Source of the DNA: Gammaproteobacteria bacterium
Lineage (GTDB): Bacteria > Pseudomonadota > Gammaproteobacteria > Pseudomonadales > Azotimanducaceae
DNA: 64,000 bases
Direction of reading: 5' to 3'
Assembly: GCA_009840305.1 (NCBI GenBank)
Contig: VXNY01000029.1
Span: 248,001-312,000 of the forward strand
Part shown: piece after piece, positions 45,033 through 54,489 of the stretch
Position numbering within the stretch: position 1 is the first letter of the stretch
Layout of the letters: the number at the start of each line of letters is the position of its first letter
The notes under the pieces: generated by a model
What the model was told of the DNA's origin: nothing
Databases searched by the model: none
Seen by the model: the letters and a program-made list of their open reading frames with translations, nothing else
Program-made: the position numbers and the translations under genes

Positions 45033-46013
45033 ATGGGTTCACTAAACGACACTTTCGATAGGACTCTTCGTTCTGTTCAGTCTGCACAGACTGAGAAAGA
45101 ACTGGAGGGTATTCGCGTTCAAGCTCTTGGACGCAAGGGAACGATAACACTTGCCTTACGAGGATTAAAGGACCTTTCACCAGAACAACGTCCTGTAGAA
45201 GGTGAGAAGATCAATCGGTACAAAAAGTCCATAGAAGCCGCACTCGAGCAACGCCGAAACGAACTTGAGGCTGGAATTGGGGAGCAAGAAGCTGTCCTCG
45301 GTGGGATTGACATTTCCTTACCCAGCAGAGCAAGATACAAGGGTAGTTTACATCCTGTTACTCAAGCTCTCACTCGAATTGAGGACATATTTCTCAATGC
45401 AGGCTACGATGTCGTTCACGGTCCGGAAATTGAAGATGAATATCACAATTTCGAAGCGCTGAACATACCCGCCGGACACCCTGCTCGCGATATGCACGAC
45501 ACGTTTTACTTGAAAGACGGACAGGTATTGCGTACGCATACCTCACCGGTTCAAATACGAACCATGGAGAGTAGGGAACCGCCGATTCACATTATCTGTC
45601 CCGGTCGTGTCTATCGTTGCGACTATGATCGTACTCACACGCCCATGTTTCATCAGGTAGAGGGACTTGTGGTAGATCGAGGGGTGAGTTTCGCTCATCT
45701 GAAGCATACTGTTATCGAATTCATACATACGTTTTTTGAAGAATCTGTAGAGGTACGATTTCGGCCGTCGTACTTCCCATTCACTGAACCCTCCGCTGAG
45801 GTAGATGTGAAGGGTGCTCACGGCTGGAGTGAGGTAATGGGGTGCGGGATGGTGCACCCCAGAGTACTCAGTATGTCCAACGTGGATCCAGAGGAATTTA
45901 GCGGTTTTGCGTTTGGGTTTGGTGCTGATCGTCTCGCGATGCTGAAGTTCGGCATTCGGGACTTGCGCTTGATGTTCGAAAACGACCTTCGATTTCTTAA
46001 CCAATTTCGGTGA
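45033..46013 (+). CDS. pheS: Phenylalanyl-tRNA synthetase alpha subunit
   Basis: This catalytic subunit of the alpha2beta2 enzyme charges tRNA-Phe. The 326-residue protein has an N-terminal coiled-coil tRNA-binding region (ALGRKGTITLALRGLKDLSP), then class II motif 2 in CPGRVYRCDYDRTHTPMFHQ and motif 3 in GFGADRLAMLKFGI. The phenylalanine pocket segment GWSEVMGCGMVHP is present. ATG at 45033 lacks a strong nearby ribosome-binding site (AAGGA is 20 bases away). pheT follows by 9 bp. Confidence 0.97.
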   Translation: MGSLNDTFDRTLRSVQSAQTEKELEGIRVQALGRKGTITLALRGLKDLSPEQRPVEGEKINRYKKSIEAALEQRRNELEAGIGEQEAVLGGIDISLPSRARYKGSLHPVTQALTRIEDIFLNAGYDVVHGPEIEDEYHNFEALNIPAGHPARDMHDTFYLKDGQVLRTHTSPVQIRTMESREPPIHIICPGRVYRCDYDRTHTPMFHQVEGLVVDRGVSFAHLKHTVIEFIHTFFEESVEVRFRPSYFPFTEPSAEVDVKGAHGWSEVMGCGMVHPRVLSMSNVDPEEFSGFAFGFGADRLAMLKFGIRDLRLMFENDLRFLNQFR

Positions 46014-46022
46014 GGTGAGAAA

Positions 46023-48437
46023 GTGAAAGTTACGACAAGCTGGCTAACTCGACTGATAAAGCACGACTGCGGCGACGCGGAGTTGGTTGACCATTTCAAT
46101 TCACTTGGACTTGAAGTAGACGCAGTCTACACAGCACCAACTCCCTTTTCAGGTATCGTCGTGGGACGTGTTGAAAATCTGGAACAACACCCCAATCGTG
46201 AAGATTTGTTGATCTGTACTGTTCTCACCGACAGTAAGAGTAATGCGATGGTTCAGGTTGTATGCGGCGACCAGACTTTGAAGTTAGAGGAACGAGTCGT
46301 AGTAGCTCAAGATGGCGCAAAACTTCCTGATGGTAGAGTCATCAAGAAAACTAGGATTCACGGAGTCGAGTCCAATGGCATGTTGTGTTCGGGTCGGGAA
46401 CTAGCTATTTCGTCAGTACACGAAACCGTTTGGCGCATGAGTAGCAATCAAGGTCAAATCGGTGAGTGCCCGGGCGAGGCTTTGCTTTGGAACGACAGTG
46501 TTTTGGATTTGGATCTAACACCCAATCGCGGAGACTGTTTCTCAGTTGTGGGATTAGCTCGAGAACTAGCGTTAGTTGTCGATGAGGACTATGAAAATCC
46601 TCTCGCAAGTGATTCCGCTTCGTTACCACAGACACACTCGGATCGAGTGTCAATTGAAGTTCAAGCTCGTGAAGCATGTCCAATATATCACGGTATCGTA
46701 GTAAAGAACGTGCCACAAGACACCTCTAACCTGTATCGGCTTCGAAAAGACTTGACTTGCTGCGGTTTACGACCGGTAAACTATGTGGTTGATTGCCTGA
46801 ATTACGAACTACTTGAAACGGGTCAACCAACCCACGCGTTTGATCTCGAAAAGGTCAAGGATGGGATCATTGTGCGATTCGCAAGAGCAGGAGAGAAAAT
46901 TCTGCTGCTGGACGGTACTGACGTAACTCTCGATGCATCAACTCTAGTAATCGCTAGTGGAGACAAACCCGTCGCAATCGCAGGAGTTATGGGAAGTCTG
47001 GATAGTGCAGTCACAGACGATACGAAAGACATTCTGCTAGAAGTTGCCTATTTCACTCCTGATGCGGTACGGGGAACAGCAAGAAAATATGGCCTTCAGT
47101 CGGAAGCGTCATTGCGTTTTGAACGGGGAGTGGATTTCTCCATTCAATCACAAGCTCTTCATCGCGCGTGCCAAAGATTGGCGGCTGAGGTGCCTTCAAG
47201 TTCGTCAGCAAACAACAATACACCAAAATTCGGTCCTGTAGTGAGTGTGGTCTCAGAATGTCATCTACCCCCGCGACCTGAAATTCTTCTCCCGATTGAG
47301 TTTCCTCAGCAGCGGATCGGATATGCGCTAGACGCAGACAAAATGAACCAGATGTTTGAAGGCCTGGAGTTCAGCTTCAGACTCGATGACAAAGGTTGGT
47401 GGATCACGCCTCCTACGCACCGATACGATATCGAAATTGCTGAAGATTTTGTAGAAGAAATTTGTCGAATTCATGGATACGACAACATCCCAAGTCAGCC
47501 TTTACGAGCAACGGTGCACTTACAAGGTTCAAAACGAATTCGAGGAGACTCTCGAGAACTTCGAGCAAGTTTAAGCACATTAGGCTACAACGAGGCAATG
47601 ACCTATAGTTTCATTCACGAGAACGCGAATGAAATGTTCAGTAATTACAAGAAAATACCTAAATTAACTAATCCTATATCTCTTGATAGATCGGTTATGC
47701 GATGCTCAATTATTCCAGGTCTCCTTTCTGCAGTCGCGTACAACACCGCTCGTCAGGAGAGTGCCCTTCGTCTATTTGAATATGGTCAGTGTTTTGAGTA
47801 TGACAAGTCCGGTGACCTTCTTCAACGAGATAAGGTTGCTGGCGTGTTGTTAGGAACGCGAAATCCAGAAGGCTGGGCGAGCAGTCGAGAGAGTATAGAT
47901 TTTTACGATGTTAAAGCTGATTTAGAGTCCTTGTTGTGCTACACCAAAGTTGATTTCGACAAGGTGGATTGCAAGTGGCTTCAATCCGGTCATAGTGCCT
48001 GTGTTAAAGTGAAGGATCAAATTGTTGGAGTGGTTGGAAAATTAAAACAGAACATCGCCCGAGAGTTTGAGATTGATCAGGAAGTGTATGCGTTCGAACT
48101 TGACGCTACATTATTGCTTAGATCGGAATACGCTCACTTCTCGGAATTTAGTCCGTTTCCATCTGTCCGTCGCGATTTAGCATTCGTACTAGACAAGTCG
48201 GTGACCATTCGAGAAATTGAAACCGTTGTGAGAGAATCTTTGAATGGCTTGTTATGGGATTTTGTTGTATTCGACGTTTTCGGAGGTTCTCAGTTTGCGG
48301 ACAATCAACACAGTGTCGGTATTGGCATTACGTTGCGCCATCAATCCAGAACGTTGCAAGACGAAGAGGTGAACAACTTAATCAATGAAGTTGTGGACAA
48401 AATTACGACTCAATTTCATGCAAAATTAAGAACCTAG
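46023..48437 (+). CDS. pheT: Phenylalanyl-tRNA synthetase beta subunit
   Basis: The 804-residue protein has the full PheT architecture: the N-terminal tRNA-binding (EMAP/OB) domain with GRVENLEQHPN, the B3/B4 editing domain, the B5 domain (LPIEFPQQRIGYALDADKMN, RYDIEIAEDFVEEICRIHGY) and the C-terminal ferredoxin-fold anticodon-binding domain (FSPFPSVRRDLAFVLD). The GTG start at 46023 has GAGGTGAG just upstream. It forms one unit with pheS and ihfA. Confidence 0.97.
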   Translation: MKVTTSWLTRLIKHDCGDAELVDHFNSLGLEVDAVYTAPTPFSGIVVGRVENLEQHPNREDLLICTVLTDSKSNAMVQVVCGDQTLKLEERVVVAQDGAKLPDGRVIKKTRIHGVESNGMLCSGRELAISSVHETVWRMSSNQGQIGECPGEALLWNDSVLDLDLTPNRGDCFSVVGLARELALVVDEDYENPLASDSASLPQTHSDRVSIEVQAREACPIYHGIVVKNVPQDTSNLYRLRKDLTCCGLRPVNYVVDCLNYELLETGQPTHAFDLEKVKDGIIVRFARAGEKILLLDGTDVTLDASTLVIASGDKPVAIAGVMGSLDSAVTDDTKDILLEVAYFTPDAVRGTARKYGLQSEASLRFERGVDFSIQSQALHRACQRLAAEVPSSSSANNNTPKFGPVVSVVSECHLPPRPEILLPIEFPQQRIGYALDADKMNQMFEGLEFSFRLDDKGWWITPPTHRYDIEIAEDFVEEICRIHGYDNIPSQPLRATVHLQGSKRIRGDSRELRASLSTLGYNEAMTYSFIHENANEMFSNYKKIPKLTNPISLDRSVMRCSIIPGLLSAVAYNTARQESALRLFEYGQCFEYDKSGDLLQRDKVAGVLLGTRNPEGWASSRESIDFYDVKADLESLLCYTKVDFDKVDCKWLQSGHSACVKVKDQIVGVVGKLKQNIAREFEIDQEVYAFELDATLLLRSEYAHFSEFSPFPSVRRDLAFVLDKSVTIREIETVVRESLNGLLWDFVVFDVFGGSQFADNQHSVGIGITLRHQSRTLQDEEVNNLINEVVDKITTQFHAKLRT

Positions 48438-48457
48438 ATCAATTTGGTGGTATTACA

Positions 48458-48775
48458 TTGGCCACAAAAAAGGAAGTAGTAACTCGAGCAGCGCTGGCGC
48501 AGCGGATACATGATGAACTAGGTATTCCTTTTACCGAAGCAAGCTCTATCGTGGATGACTTTTTTGAAGCAATTGCTTACGGATTAGAAACGAGAGACTC
48601 TGTTCAGCTGAAGGGTTTCGGGAAGTTCGAAGTGCGTGAGTGGAAAGGGCGGTTAGGTAGAAATATAAAAACTGGCGAGACGGTCAAAATTGAACCGAGT
48701 GCTAAAGTGCACTTCAAACCAAGTCGGACGTTAACAAAACGGATCGCGAAGTATGCCGGACCAGGAATCGAGTAA
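48458..48775 (+). CDS. ihfA: Integration host factor alpha subunit
   Basis: IHF alpha pairs with IHF beta to bend DNA at specific sites. The 105-residue protein keeps the HU/IHF fold and the beta-arm signature GKFEVREWKGRLGRNIKTGE (consensus GFGxFxxRxxxxRxGRNPxTGE), with Ile for the usual Pro of RNP. That proline intercalates into DNA, so the change N-I in place of N-P is worth noting. The TTG start at 48458 is inferred from alignment with other IHF alpha proteins. The location after pheT is the usual place for ihfA rather than HU genes. It overlaps the next gene by 23 bp. Confidence 0.92.
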   Translation: MATKKEVVTRAALAQRIHDELGIPFTEASSIVDDFFEAIAYGLETRDSVQLKGFGKFEVREWKGRLGRNIKTGETVKIEPSAKVHFKPSRTLTKRIAKYAGPGIE

Positions 48776-49121
48776 GACCTCTCAAGACCGCTACTACACT
48801 ATCGGTGACGTCAGCACGTTATGTGACGTAAAACAACATGTGCTACGCTACTGGGAAACGCAATTTGAACAACTGCAAAAGTTGACTCGTTTGAACGGCC
48901 GACGATACTACACAAAGAGTGATATCGACTTCATCCATGAACTGAAAGAGTTACTCTATACCCGCGGGTTCACGATCAGCGGCGCGCAAAAGCACTTAGC
49001 GACGAGAAGCAAAGATTCAGAAAGGAAAGATCTTACTGACACTTCGCAGTCTACTATAAAGTCTGCGATCGAAGATTTGCAGAGTGCTAAGCAAGTCTTG
49101 AAGGAAATTTCGATCGAGTAA
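48753..49121 (+). CDS. MerR-family regulator adjacent to ihfA
   Basis: This 122-residue protein has the MerR winged helix (YYTIGDVSTLCDVKQHVLRY, WETQFEQLQKLTRLNGRRYY) and a short C-terminal helix in place of a ligand-binding domain. It corresponds to the conserved small MerR-like gene found after ihfA in many gammaproteobacteria, whose function is poorly known. ATG at 48753 lies within ihfA, implying coupled translation. tRNA-Pro follows on the same strand. Confidence 0.9.
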   Translation: MPDQESSKTSQDRYYTIGDVSTLCDVKQHVLRYWETQFEQLQKLTRLNGRRYYTKSDIDFIHELKELLYTRGFTISGAQKHLATRSKDSERKDLTDTSQSTIKSAIEDLQSAKQVLKEISIE

Positions 49122-49170
49122 GCACTACTCGGAAGGGTCAAGTACTCCGTCGATACCTCAATTTAGACAT

Positions 49171-49247
49171 CGGGACGTGGCGCAGTTTGGTAGCGCACAT
49201 GACTGGGGGTCATGTGGTCGCCGGTTCAAATCCGGCCGTCCCGACCA
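49171..49247 (+). tRNA. tRNA-Pro (GGG)
   Basis: The acceptor CGGGACG pairs with CGTCCCG followed by A and encoded CCA. The anticodon arm is CATGA-CTGGGGG-TCATG with anticodon GGG. The T-arm GCCGG-TTCAAAT-CCGGC is perfect. 77 nt. Its position after ihfA and the MerR-like gene matches other gammaproteobacteria. Confidence 0.96.
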
Positions 49248-49272
49248 TCTACTAGCTAAGTGCGTGTATGAA

Positions 49273-49881
49273 TTAGTCGATTACGCCTTGCCCGCCGTCT
49301 TCCATCTTTTCAGGACGAGACCAGTAGCGGAATTGTGGTGTCCACTTGTCTTCTTTGATACCTGCTAAGGCAAATAGGTGCCACATGGCACAATACACGT
49401 CGCCGGGTCCGAACAAGCACGCATTCTTCTTGAAAATATGGTCTCCTTTGCGTACGTAGACTGCTCCTCCTGGAACATTGCCGTACTCACCCAAGGTGGT
49501 GTGATCTTTCGCGTAGTCGCAATTTCGATGTGACGCAATATTGAAACGCCAGCCCCGGGAATTTGCGAATCTTCTTTGTGTATCGGGATCGTTCTTGGAC
49601 ACCAAAACAACTGACATTGCAGTTTCGAGATGGGGTAAGAAACCGTTTATACCATCTGCCCAAATCGTACAGTAACGACACCCATCGCCCATGTTATGAA
49701 TCACGAATAGTGTGTCTTTGTTGCCGAATAGATCGTTGAGTGTTAAGTTGCCGAACTCTGTTTCAAACGTGTAATTCGGCACGGGTTCGGAATCTGCTTC
49801 GTTCGCGATTTGAAGCTCTTTCAGCTTCGTAGTAAGTTCTCCGATTTGTTTTTCAAGTGCTTGTATTTCAGGTGTACTCAT
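49273..49881 (-). CDS. DUF899-type thioredoxin-fold protein
   Basis: The 202-residue protein has an N-terminal coiled coil (EIQALEKQIGELTTKLKELQ), then a thioredoxin-like domain with FVIHNMGDGCRYCTIWADG, a CxxC pair in the expected place, and LPHLETAMSVVLVSKNDPDT followed by GWRFNIAS. This pattern fits the DUF899 family of predicted redox proteins. No signal peptide is seen, so it is probably cytosolic. It is convergent with tRNA-Pro and divergent from mcrB. Substrate is unknown. Confidence 0.85.
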   Translation of the reverse strand: MSTPEIQALEKQIGELTTKLKELQIANEADSEPVPNYTFETEFGNLTLNDLFGNKDTLFVIHNMGDGCRYCTIWADGINGFLPHLETAMSVVLVSKNDPDTQRRFANSRGWRFNIASHRNCDYAKDHTTLGEYGNVPGGAVYVRKGDHIFKKNACLFGPGDVYCAMWHLFALAGIKEDKWTPQFRYWSRPEKMEDGGQGVID

Positions 49882-50205
49882 GACAATGTCTCAGAAATTG
49901 TTAAATTGGTTCGTCCAAACATTTCCTGTTCTCAAAGCGGCGCGATGAAACACAGAGAGGAGCTCAAGACGCTGGAAATTTGGTATTGTAAGAACTAGCG
50001 GAGTCTTGAACTTGGTTTCCAGTACTACCTCGATTACGAGTCAAAGGACTTTGAGGACTCCGTTGTTTGTTAATCCAGTGCGTTGGAAGGGTGTTCGTAC
50101 AATTTTCGCTCAATTTCCTCGTTCGTCACAATCGGACATGTCTCTTTCGAATAGAGTTCGATGGTGATCGACACATTATTTCAGACCAGAAACGAGATTT
50201 AAAGC
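49882..50205. other. 324-bp divergent intergenic region before mcrB
   Basis: The region should carry promoters for the DUF899 gene (minus) and the mcrBC operon (plus). No convincing -35/-10 pair, inverted repeat or RNA gene was recognised. A copy of the tRNA-Pro 3' end, which would mark an integration site, was looked for and not seen. Confidence 0.4.
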
Positions 50206-53046
50206 ATGTTCATCGACAAACTCAATGCTGACATTGAAAGCTTCAAAGCGCAACCAGAAAATGCAGATTTTGAGTCATTTAACGAACCTGGTGAATACTT
50301 CTTGAAGCAGGAGTTAGAGTACAAGCGCGAGCTTGCGATACACTTCCAAGAGATAGGAAACAAGCTGTTAGACAGAAATTACGACGGTTATTTTGAAGAC
50401 TTGATCAGTTTGCTTTCGAAACAGAAACTTGGAACCGAACAGATAGTTCAGAATTTGATCCACTTCCGTGATTATGACGAGTTGAAAACGGTCATTGAGC
50501 GATCTTCAGACAATCGTGATGGTTTTGCCGATCAGATTCGTCAATTGCTTGAATCGGTAGACAACAAAGAGTTGCTGTGGCACAGATTCGACGAGCTCAT
50601 TTCATGGCTCCAGAACAACGGTTTGGGTGTCGCGAGACATACAAAGATTTGGCCAACGTTCTTCTTGTTCCTCTGGCGACCAGACGAGTTTATCTTTATT
50701 AAACCTAGATTCTTTGATCAAATGTTAGCATCGTATGAATTGGAAAAACTTGGTGGCGGTAAACCATTGGACAGCACGCAATATCGTCACGTGATGCAGT
50801 ATATGGAGGATATAAAGAAGCAACTCGAGTCAAAGGACCTTGGCGAGACAGACTACATTGGAGTTCAGTCATTCCTCTGGCATGTCAAGAATGAGCTAAA
50901 CTCGGTAGAAGAGGACCTAGTCTCGAATGTGTGGCTTGTACAACTGAGTGGAGATGTTCTTACCAGCGGCGAACAGTTAAGTATCGTCACCGATATCTTC
51001 AGAACGGATGCGCTGGATGGTTCTGCTCGTGACTACGTTGGCCAATGCATCAAGAAAAAAGATTTGCTCATTTTCGTGGACAATAAAACTAGAAACATAG
51101 TATTGGGAGAAGCACGCTTGAAAGCATGGGAGCAGCGTGAGTCGAGCATATGGATCTCTGTTAGTAATTTCATCAAAACGAAAGTTACACTCACTACGAA
51201 ATTAAACGAATTTTCGATTTCGTTGGCTATATCTGCCAATACAGAACACCAAACTGAGAGCAACCATCGTAAGTTCTGCAATGAATATTTTGACAGTGTT
51301 CGCGATTGTTTTGTCCTGACATGGAATCCTAACCTAGGAACTCGAGCTACCGCATCAGCAAGTAACGCAAACTTGCAGTTCAAGCTTGGTTACTCAATTG
51401 GAGATCAGACTACTTGGGCGTGTGCAAATAGGCGTGCTCGAGTTGGTGATACCGCTTTTCTCATGCGTGTCGGAGCTGAGACACGGGGAATCGTGGCTAA
51501 GGCGAGAGTAATCGGCGATAGTCATCCTCATCGAGGCAAACACTGGAACCCAGCGAAGGCGAATAAGAAGTACCATGATGTTTGTATTGAGTTTGAAGAT
51601 ATAAGAGCGGGAGAAGGGCAAGCTTTTTTATCACTCAAAGAACTTGAAGGCAAAATTCCGGAACAAAAGAAATGGGTTCCTCAACAATCCGGAGAAAGAA
51701 CTGTAGATGAAGTACGAATTCGACTTCACACATTGTGGAATCGTGCTTTGATTAAACCAGTCAACACCATCTTTTACGGACCACCGGGGACAGGTAAGAC
51801 TCATATTTTGAGAAACGAATACTTTCCTCGATATACCAGCTCGACGAAGACGAGTGTTCGCAGTGAACATACAGATAGTATCCTTATTCACACGACATGG
51901 CGAGAGGTGATAGCTACCGCTCTTGCTGACTTAGGAGGGGAATCGAAGGCAGCTGCAATCGTTGCACATGATTACATTCAAACCAAGGCTAAGTTGAGGG
52001 GTGTGAATCCTAGTTCAATCCGCGCCATAGTGCATGGCATACTTCAATCATATACGGATCCGAAATGTCCATGGGTCAAGTATGCAAAAAAAATGGAACC
52101 TAGTTGTTTTTGGAAAAACGAGGACAAAATTTGGTGCTTCGCGGGAGATTGGGATAGGGATGAAGATTCAATAGACGAACTGTATGAGCAGTTAAATGAA
52201 CCATCCAGAGGGTCCGAATCTCCTGTCAAAAGGTACGAATTTATAACTTTCCATCAGTCCTATAGCTATGAAGAGTTTGTCGAAGGTATTCGTCCAGTTC
52301 TCAACGAAGGTGACTTGGGGTCGCAAGAAAGTGCTTTTGAACTCGTGGTTGGAATATTTCGAAGGATTTGCGAACGAGCCCGAGATGACAAATTTGGTAA
52401 TAGATATGCAATTTTCATAGACGAAATCAATCGCGGAAACATCTCAAAAATTTTTGGGGAGTTGATTACTCTGATTGAGGAGGATAAACGTGAAGGTGCA
52501 ACAAATGAACTGTCCGTTACCTTGCCCTATTCAAAGCAACAGTTCACGGTGCCAAGAAATTTAGATATCTATGGAACCATGAATACCGCAGATCGTTCTC
52601 TAGTCCATATTGACACCGCGTTGCGGCGGCGATTTACGTTCAAGGAATTGATGCCTGAACCTTCGCTACTCTCACAGGTAGTGTACAAGGATGTAGAGAT
52701 TGACCTAATTCGGCTCTTGCAAACTGTCAATGCCAGAATCGAAGCTTTATTTGATCGTGAACACACTATTGGCCATGCATATTTTCTAAAAGGAACAGGT
52801 GAATCGATAGAGGGCGATGAGTTGCCCGACATTTTTCAGCATAAGGTCATTCCGCTCTTGACGGAGTACTTCTTCGACGACTGGGCAAAGGTTAGAGAAG
52901 TATTCGCGGATGACAAAGATAACAAAAACCCGATATTGCAATTCGTCATTAAACAATCGGCTCAACTGGGAACCAACCGAGTCGTCTATCGATTAAACCA
53001 GTCCGCGCTGAACAATCCAAACGCCTACGTTGGAATTTACGAATAG
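50206..53046 (+). CDS. mcrB: McrB-like GTPase/AAA+ subunit of a type IV restriction system, with EVE-like domain
   Basis: McrB recognises modified DNA and drives the McrC nuclease by nucleotide hydrolysis. In this 946-residue protein, residues ~1-360 form a helical N-terminal region with WPTFFLFLWRPDEFIFIKPR. Residues ~366-465 (FVLTWNPN ... GDTAFLMRVGAETRGIVAKA ... CIEFEDI) resemble an EVE/PUA-like domain, a fold that reads modified bases. The AAA+ domain has Walker A GPPGTGKT (~525), EINRGNISKIFGE (~740) and NTADRSLVHIDTALRRRF (~793), the McrB signature. The much larger N-terminus compared with E. coli McrB (465 residues) suggests a different modification target. It ends 8 bp before mcrC. 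Confidence 0.9.
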   Translation: MFIDKLNADIESFKAQPENADFESFNEPGEYFLKQELEYKRELAIHFQEIGNKLLDRNYDGYFEDLISLLSKQKLGTEQIVQNLIHFRDYDELKTVIERSSDNRDGFADQIRQLLESVDNKELLWHRFDELISWLQNNGLGVARHTKIWPTFFLFLWRPDEFIFIKPRFFDQMLASYELEKLGGGKPLDSTQYRHVMQYMEDIKKQLESKDLGETDYIGVQSFLWHVKNELNSVEEDLVSNVWLVQLSGDVLTSGEQLSIVTDIFRTDALDGSARDYVGQCIKKKDLLIFVDNKTRNIVLGEARLKAWEQRESSIWISVSNFIKTKVTLTTKLNEFSISLAISANTEHQTESNHRKFCNEYFDSVRDCFVLTWNPNLGTRATASASNANLQFKLGYSIGDQTTWACANRRARVGDTAFLMRVGAETRGIVAKARVIGDSHPHRGKHWNPAKANKKYHDVCIEFEDIRAGEGQAFLSLKELEGKIPEQKKWVPQQSGERTVDEVRIRLHTLWNRALIKPVNTIFYGPPGTGKTHILRNEYFPRYTSSTKTSVRSEHTDSILIHTTWREVIATALADLGGESKAAAIVAHDYIQTKAKLRGVNPSSIRAIVHGILQSYTDPKCPWVKYAKKMEPSCFWKNEDKIWCFAGDWDRDEDSIDELYEQLNEPSRGSESPVKRYEFITFHQSYSYEEFVEGIRPVLNEGDLGSQESAFELVVGIFRRICERARDDKFGNRYAIFIDEINRGNISKIFGELITLIEEDKREGATNELSVTLPYSKQQFTVPRNLDIYGTMNTADRSLVHIDTALRRRFTFKELMPEPSLLSQVVYKDVEIDLIRLLQTVNARIEALFDREHTIGHAYFLKGTGESIEGDELPDIFQHKVIPLLTEYFFDDWAKVREVFADDKDNKNPILQFVIKQSAQLGTNRVVYRLNQSALNNPNAYVGIYE

Positions 53047-53054
53047 TCGCTTTG

Positions 53055-54359
53055 ATGCTTTGGGTTCCCGAGTATGGTCGTGTCGTTAGAGGGAGTGTAA
53101 ATAGAAATCTTCCCAGCGGAAACTTAGAACTCACTTCATCAGATTTTGACGCAGTATCGACTTTATTGGAGATTTCCAATACTGACCGTTTGAACTCCAT
53201 CTTCCAATATTCCAAGAAGGACGGAGTTGATTGTCTGTGGGTCCAAAATTATGTTGGCGTGATTCGAACGGAATCTGACTGCCAGTTTGAAATTTTGCCA
53301 AAGATTTCAAAAAAAGTGGCAGTTGAATCGGCCCGAGATTTACTTGTCAGAATGTTGGTTGAACTTCAGAGTTCGCGTGTCAAACAAGGTACTGTTGCAG
53401 ATTTACAAGCCTTTAATTTACCAATTCTTGAAGTGGTACTGAGATACTTTTTAGAACAAACGACGAATGTTGTACGACAAGGTATAGCTCGAACTTATGT
53501 AGAGGTACAAGATAATGTGGTTTTCCTACGAGGCAAGCTGCAGCTCAGCGAGCATCTCAAGCGCAATTTGATTCACAGAAGTAGTTTCTATTGTGAATAC
53601 GACGAATTTGAGGTGAACCGCCCAATCAATCGCTTAATCAAACGTGCATTGGAAATCATCAATAGAGTATCCCGTGATGCAAGAAATTTGCAAACGTGCC
53701 GAGAATTGATGTTTTGGTTTGATCGCGTTCCTGCCAGCACTAACGTTGATCAAGATTTTCGTGCAGTACGACAAGACCGGTTAGTCCAACACTATGCACT
53801 AGCGATGCCTACTTGCCGCTTGATCTTAAAAGAACTCAACCCTCTGAGCCAACAAGGGGAGCATCGCACGATGTCATTGTTATTTGATATGAACACTGTG
53901 TTTCAAGACTATGTGGTCGCAAAGTTGGGTGAAAGATTGTCAGATTGGGAAATCACAGCCCAAGCCTCAGGGAAACATTTGGTGGAGAGCATTGACGGAG
54001 TGCCGAAATTTGCATTAAAACCCGATATTGAACTACGCAATCGTCTAAGTGGATTACATTTCATCGCAGACTGTAAGTGGAAACTCGTAGATTTGGAAAA
54101 ACGAACCTGTGGCATAAGCCAAGCAGACATGTACCAACTGTATGCTTATTGCAAAAAGTGCTTACCAGATCAAGAGAACAAATGTGTACTGTTGATATAT
54201 CCCAAAACAGACGAATTCCTTGCGCCATTGGGTCCTTTCTACTTCGACAAACATTTCAAGCACCGGTTGTTTGCACTGCCTTTTGATCTGAACAACGATT
54301 GCTTGATCTTACCTTCACTTGGTCTTGAAGACGTGAACTTAATGCGGCTTGTAGCGTAA
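53055..54359 (+). CDS. mcrC: McrC nuclease subunit of the type IV restriction system
   Basis: The 434-residue protein has the McrC layout: an N-terminal McrB-contacting part (VWVQNYVGVIRTESDCQFEI, LPKISKK) and a C-terminal PD-(D/E)xK nuclease with LKPDIELRN and ADCKWKL near residues 318-340. The Asp and the D-x-K are intact. The start is ATG at 53055, preceded by an in-frame TTG at 53052; the ribosome-binding site is weak, which suggests coupling to mcrB. Confidence 0.9.
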   Translation: MLWVPEYGRVVRGSVNRNLPSGNLELTSSDFDAVSTLLEISNTDRLNSIFQYSKKDGVDCLWVQNYVGVIRTESDCQFEILPKISKKVAVESARDLLVRMLVELQSSRVKQGTVADLQAFNLPILEVVLRYFLEQTTNVVRQGIARTYVEVQDNVVFLRGKLQLSEHLKRNLIHRSSFYCEYDEFEVNRPINRLIKRALEIINRVSRDARNLQTCRELMFWFDRVPASTNVDQDFRAVRQDRLVQHYALAMPTCRLILKELNPLSQQGEHRTMSLLFDMNTVFQDYVVAKLGERLSDWEITAQASGKHLVESIDGVPKFALKPDIELRNRLSGLHFIADCKWKLVDLEKRTCGISQADMYQLYAYCKKCLPDQENKCVLLIYPKTDEFLAPLGPFYFDKHFKHRLFALPFDLNNDCLILPSLGLEDVNLMRLVA

Positions 54360-54489
54360 CTTAACACTAGCTAAGACCAGTTTGACATCCTTGTTCACAA
54401 GTCGAATAGCATCCTTAGTTGTTTGATTCGAATAATAAAATATCTCTACTCTTCCTGAAGAATCGATAATGCGGGAGTAGGAGTGTCCA

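Noticed and set aside
49171-50205. tRNA-Pro as an integration site for a McrBC island
   Set aside because: No second copy of the tRNA 3' end and no integrase gene were seen, and the tRNA belongs to the conserved operon neighbourhood.
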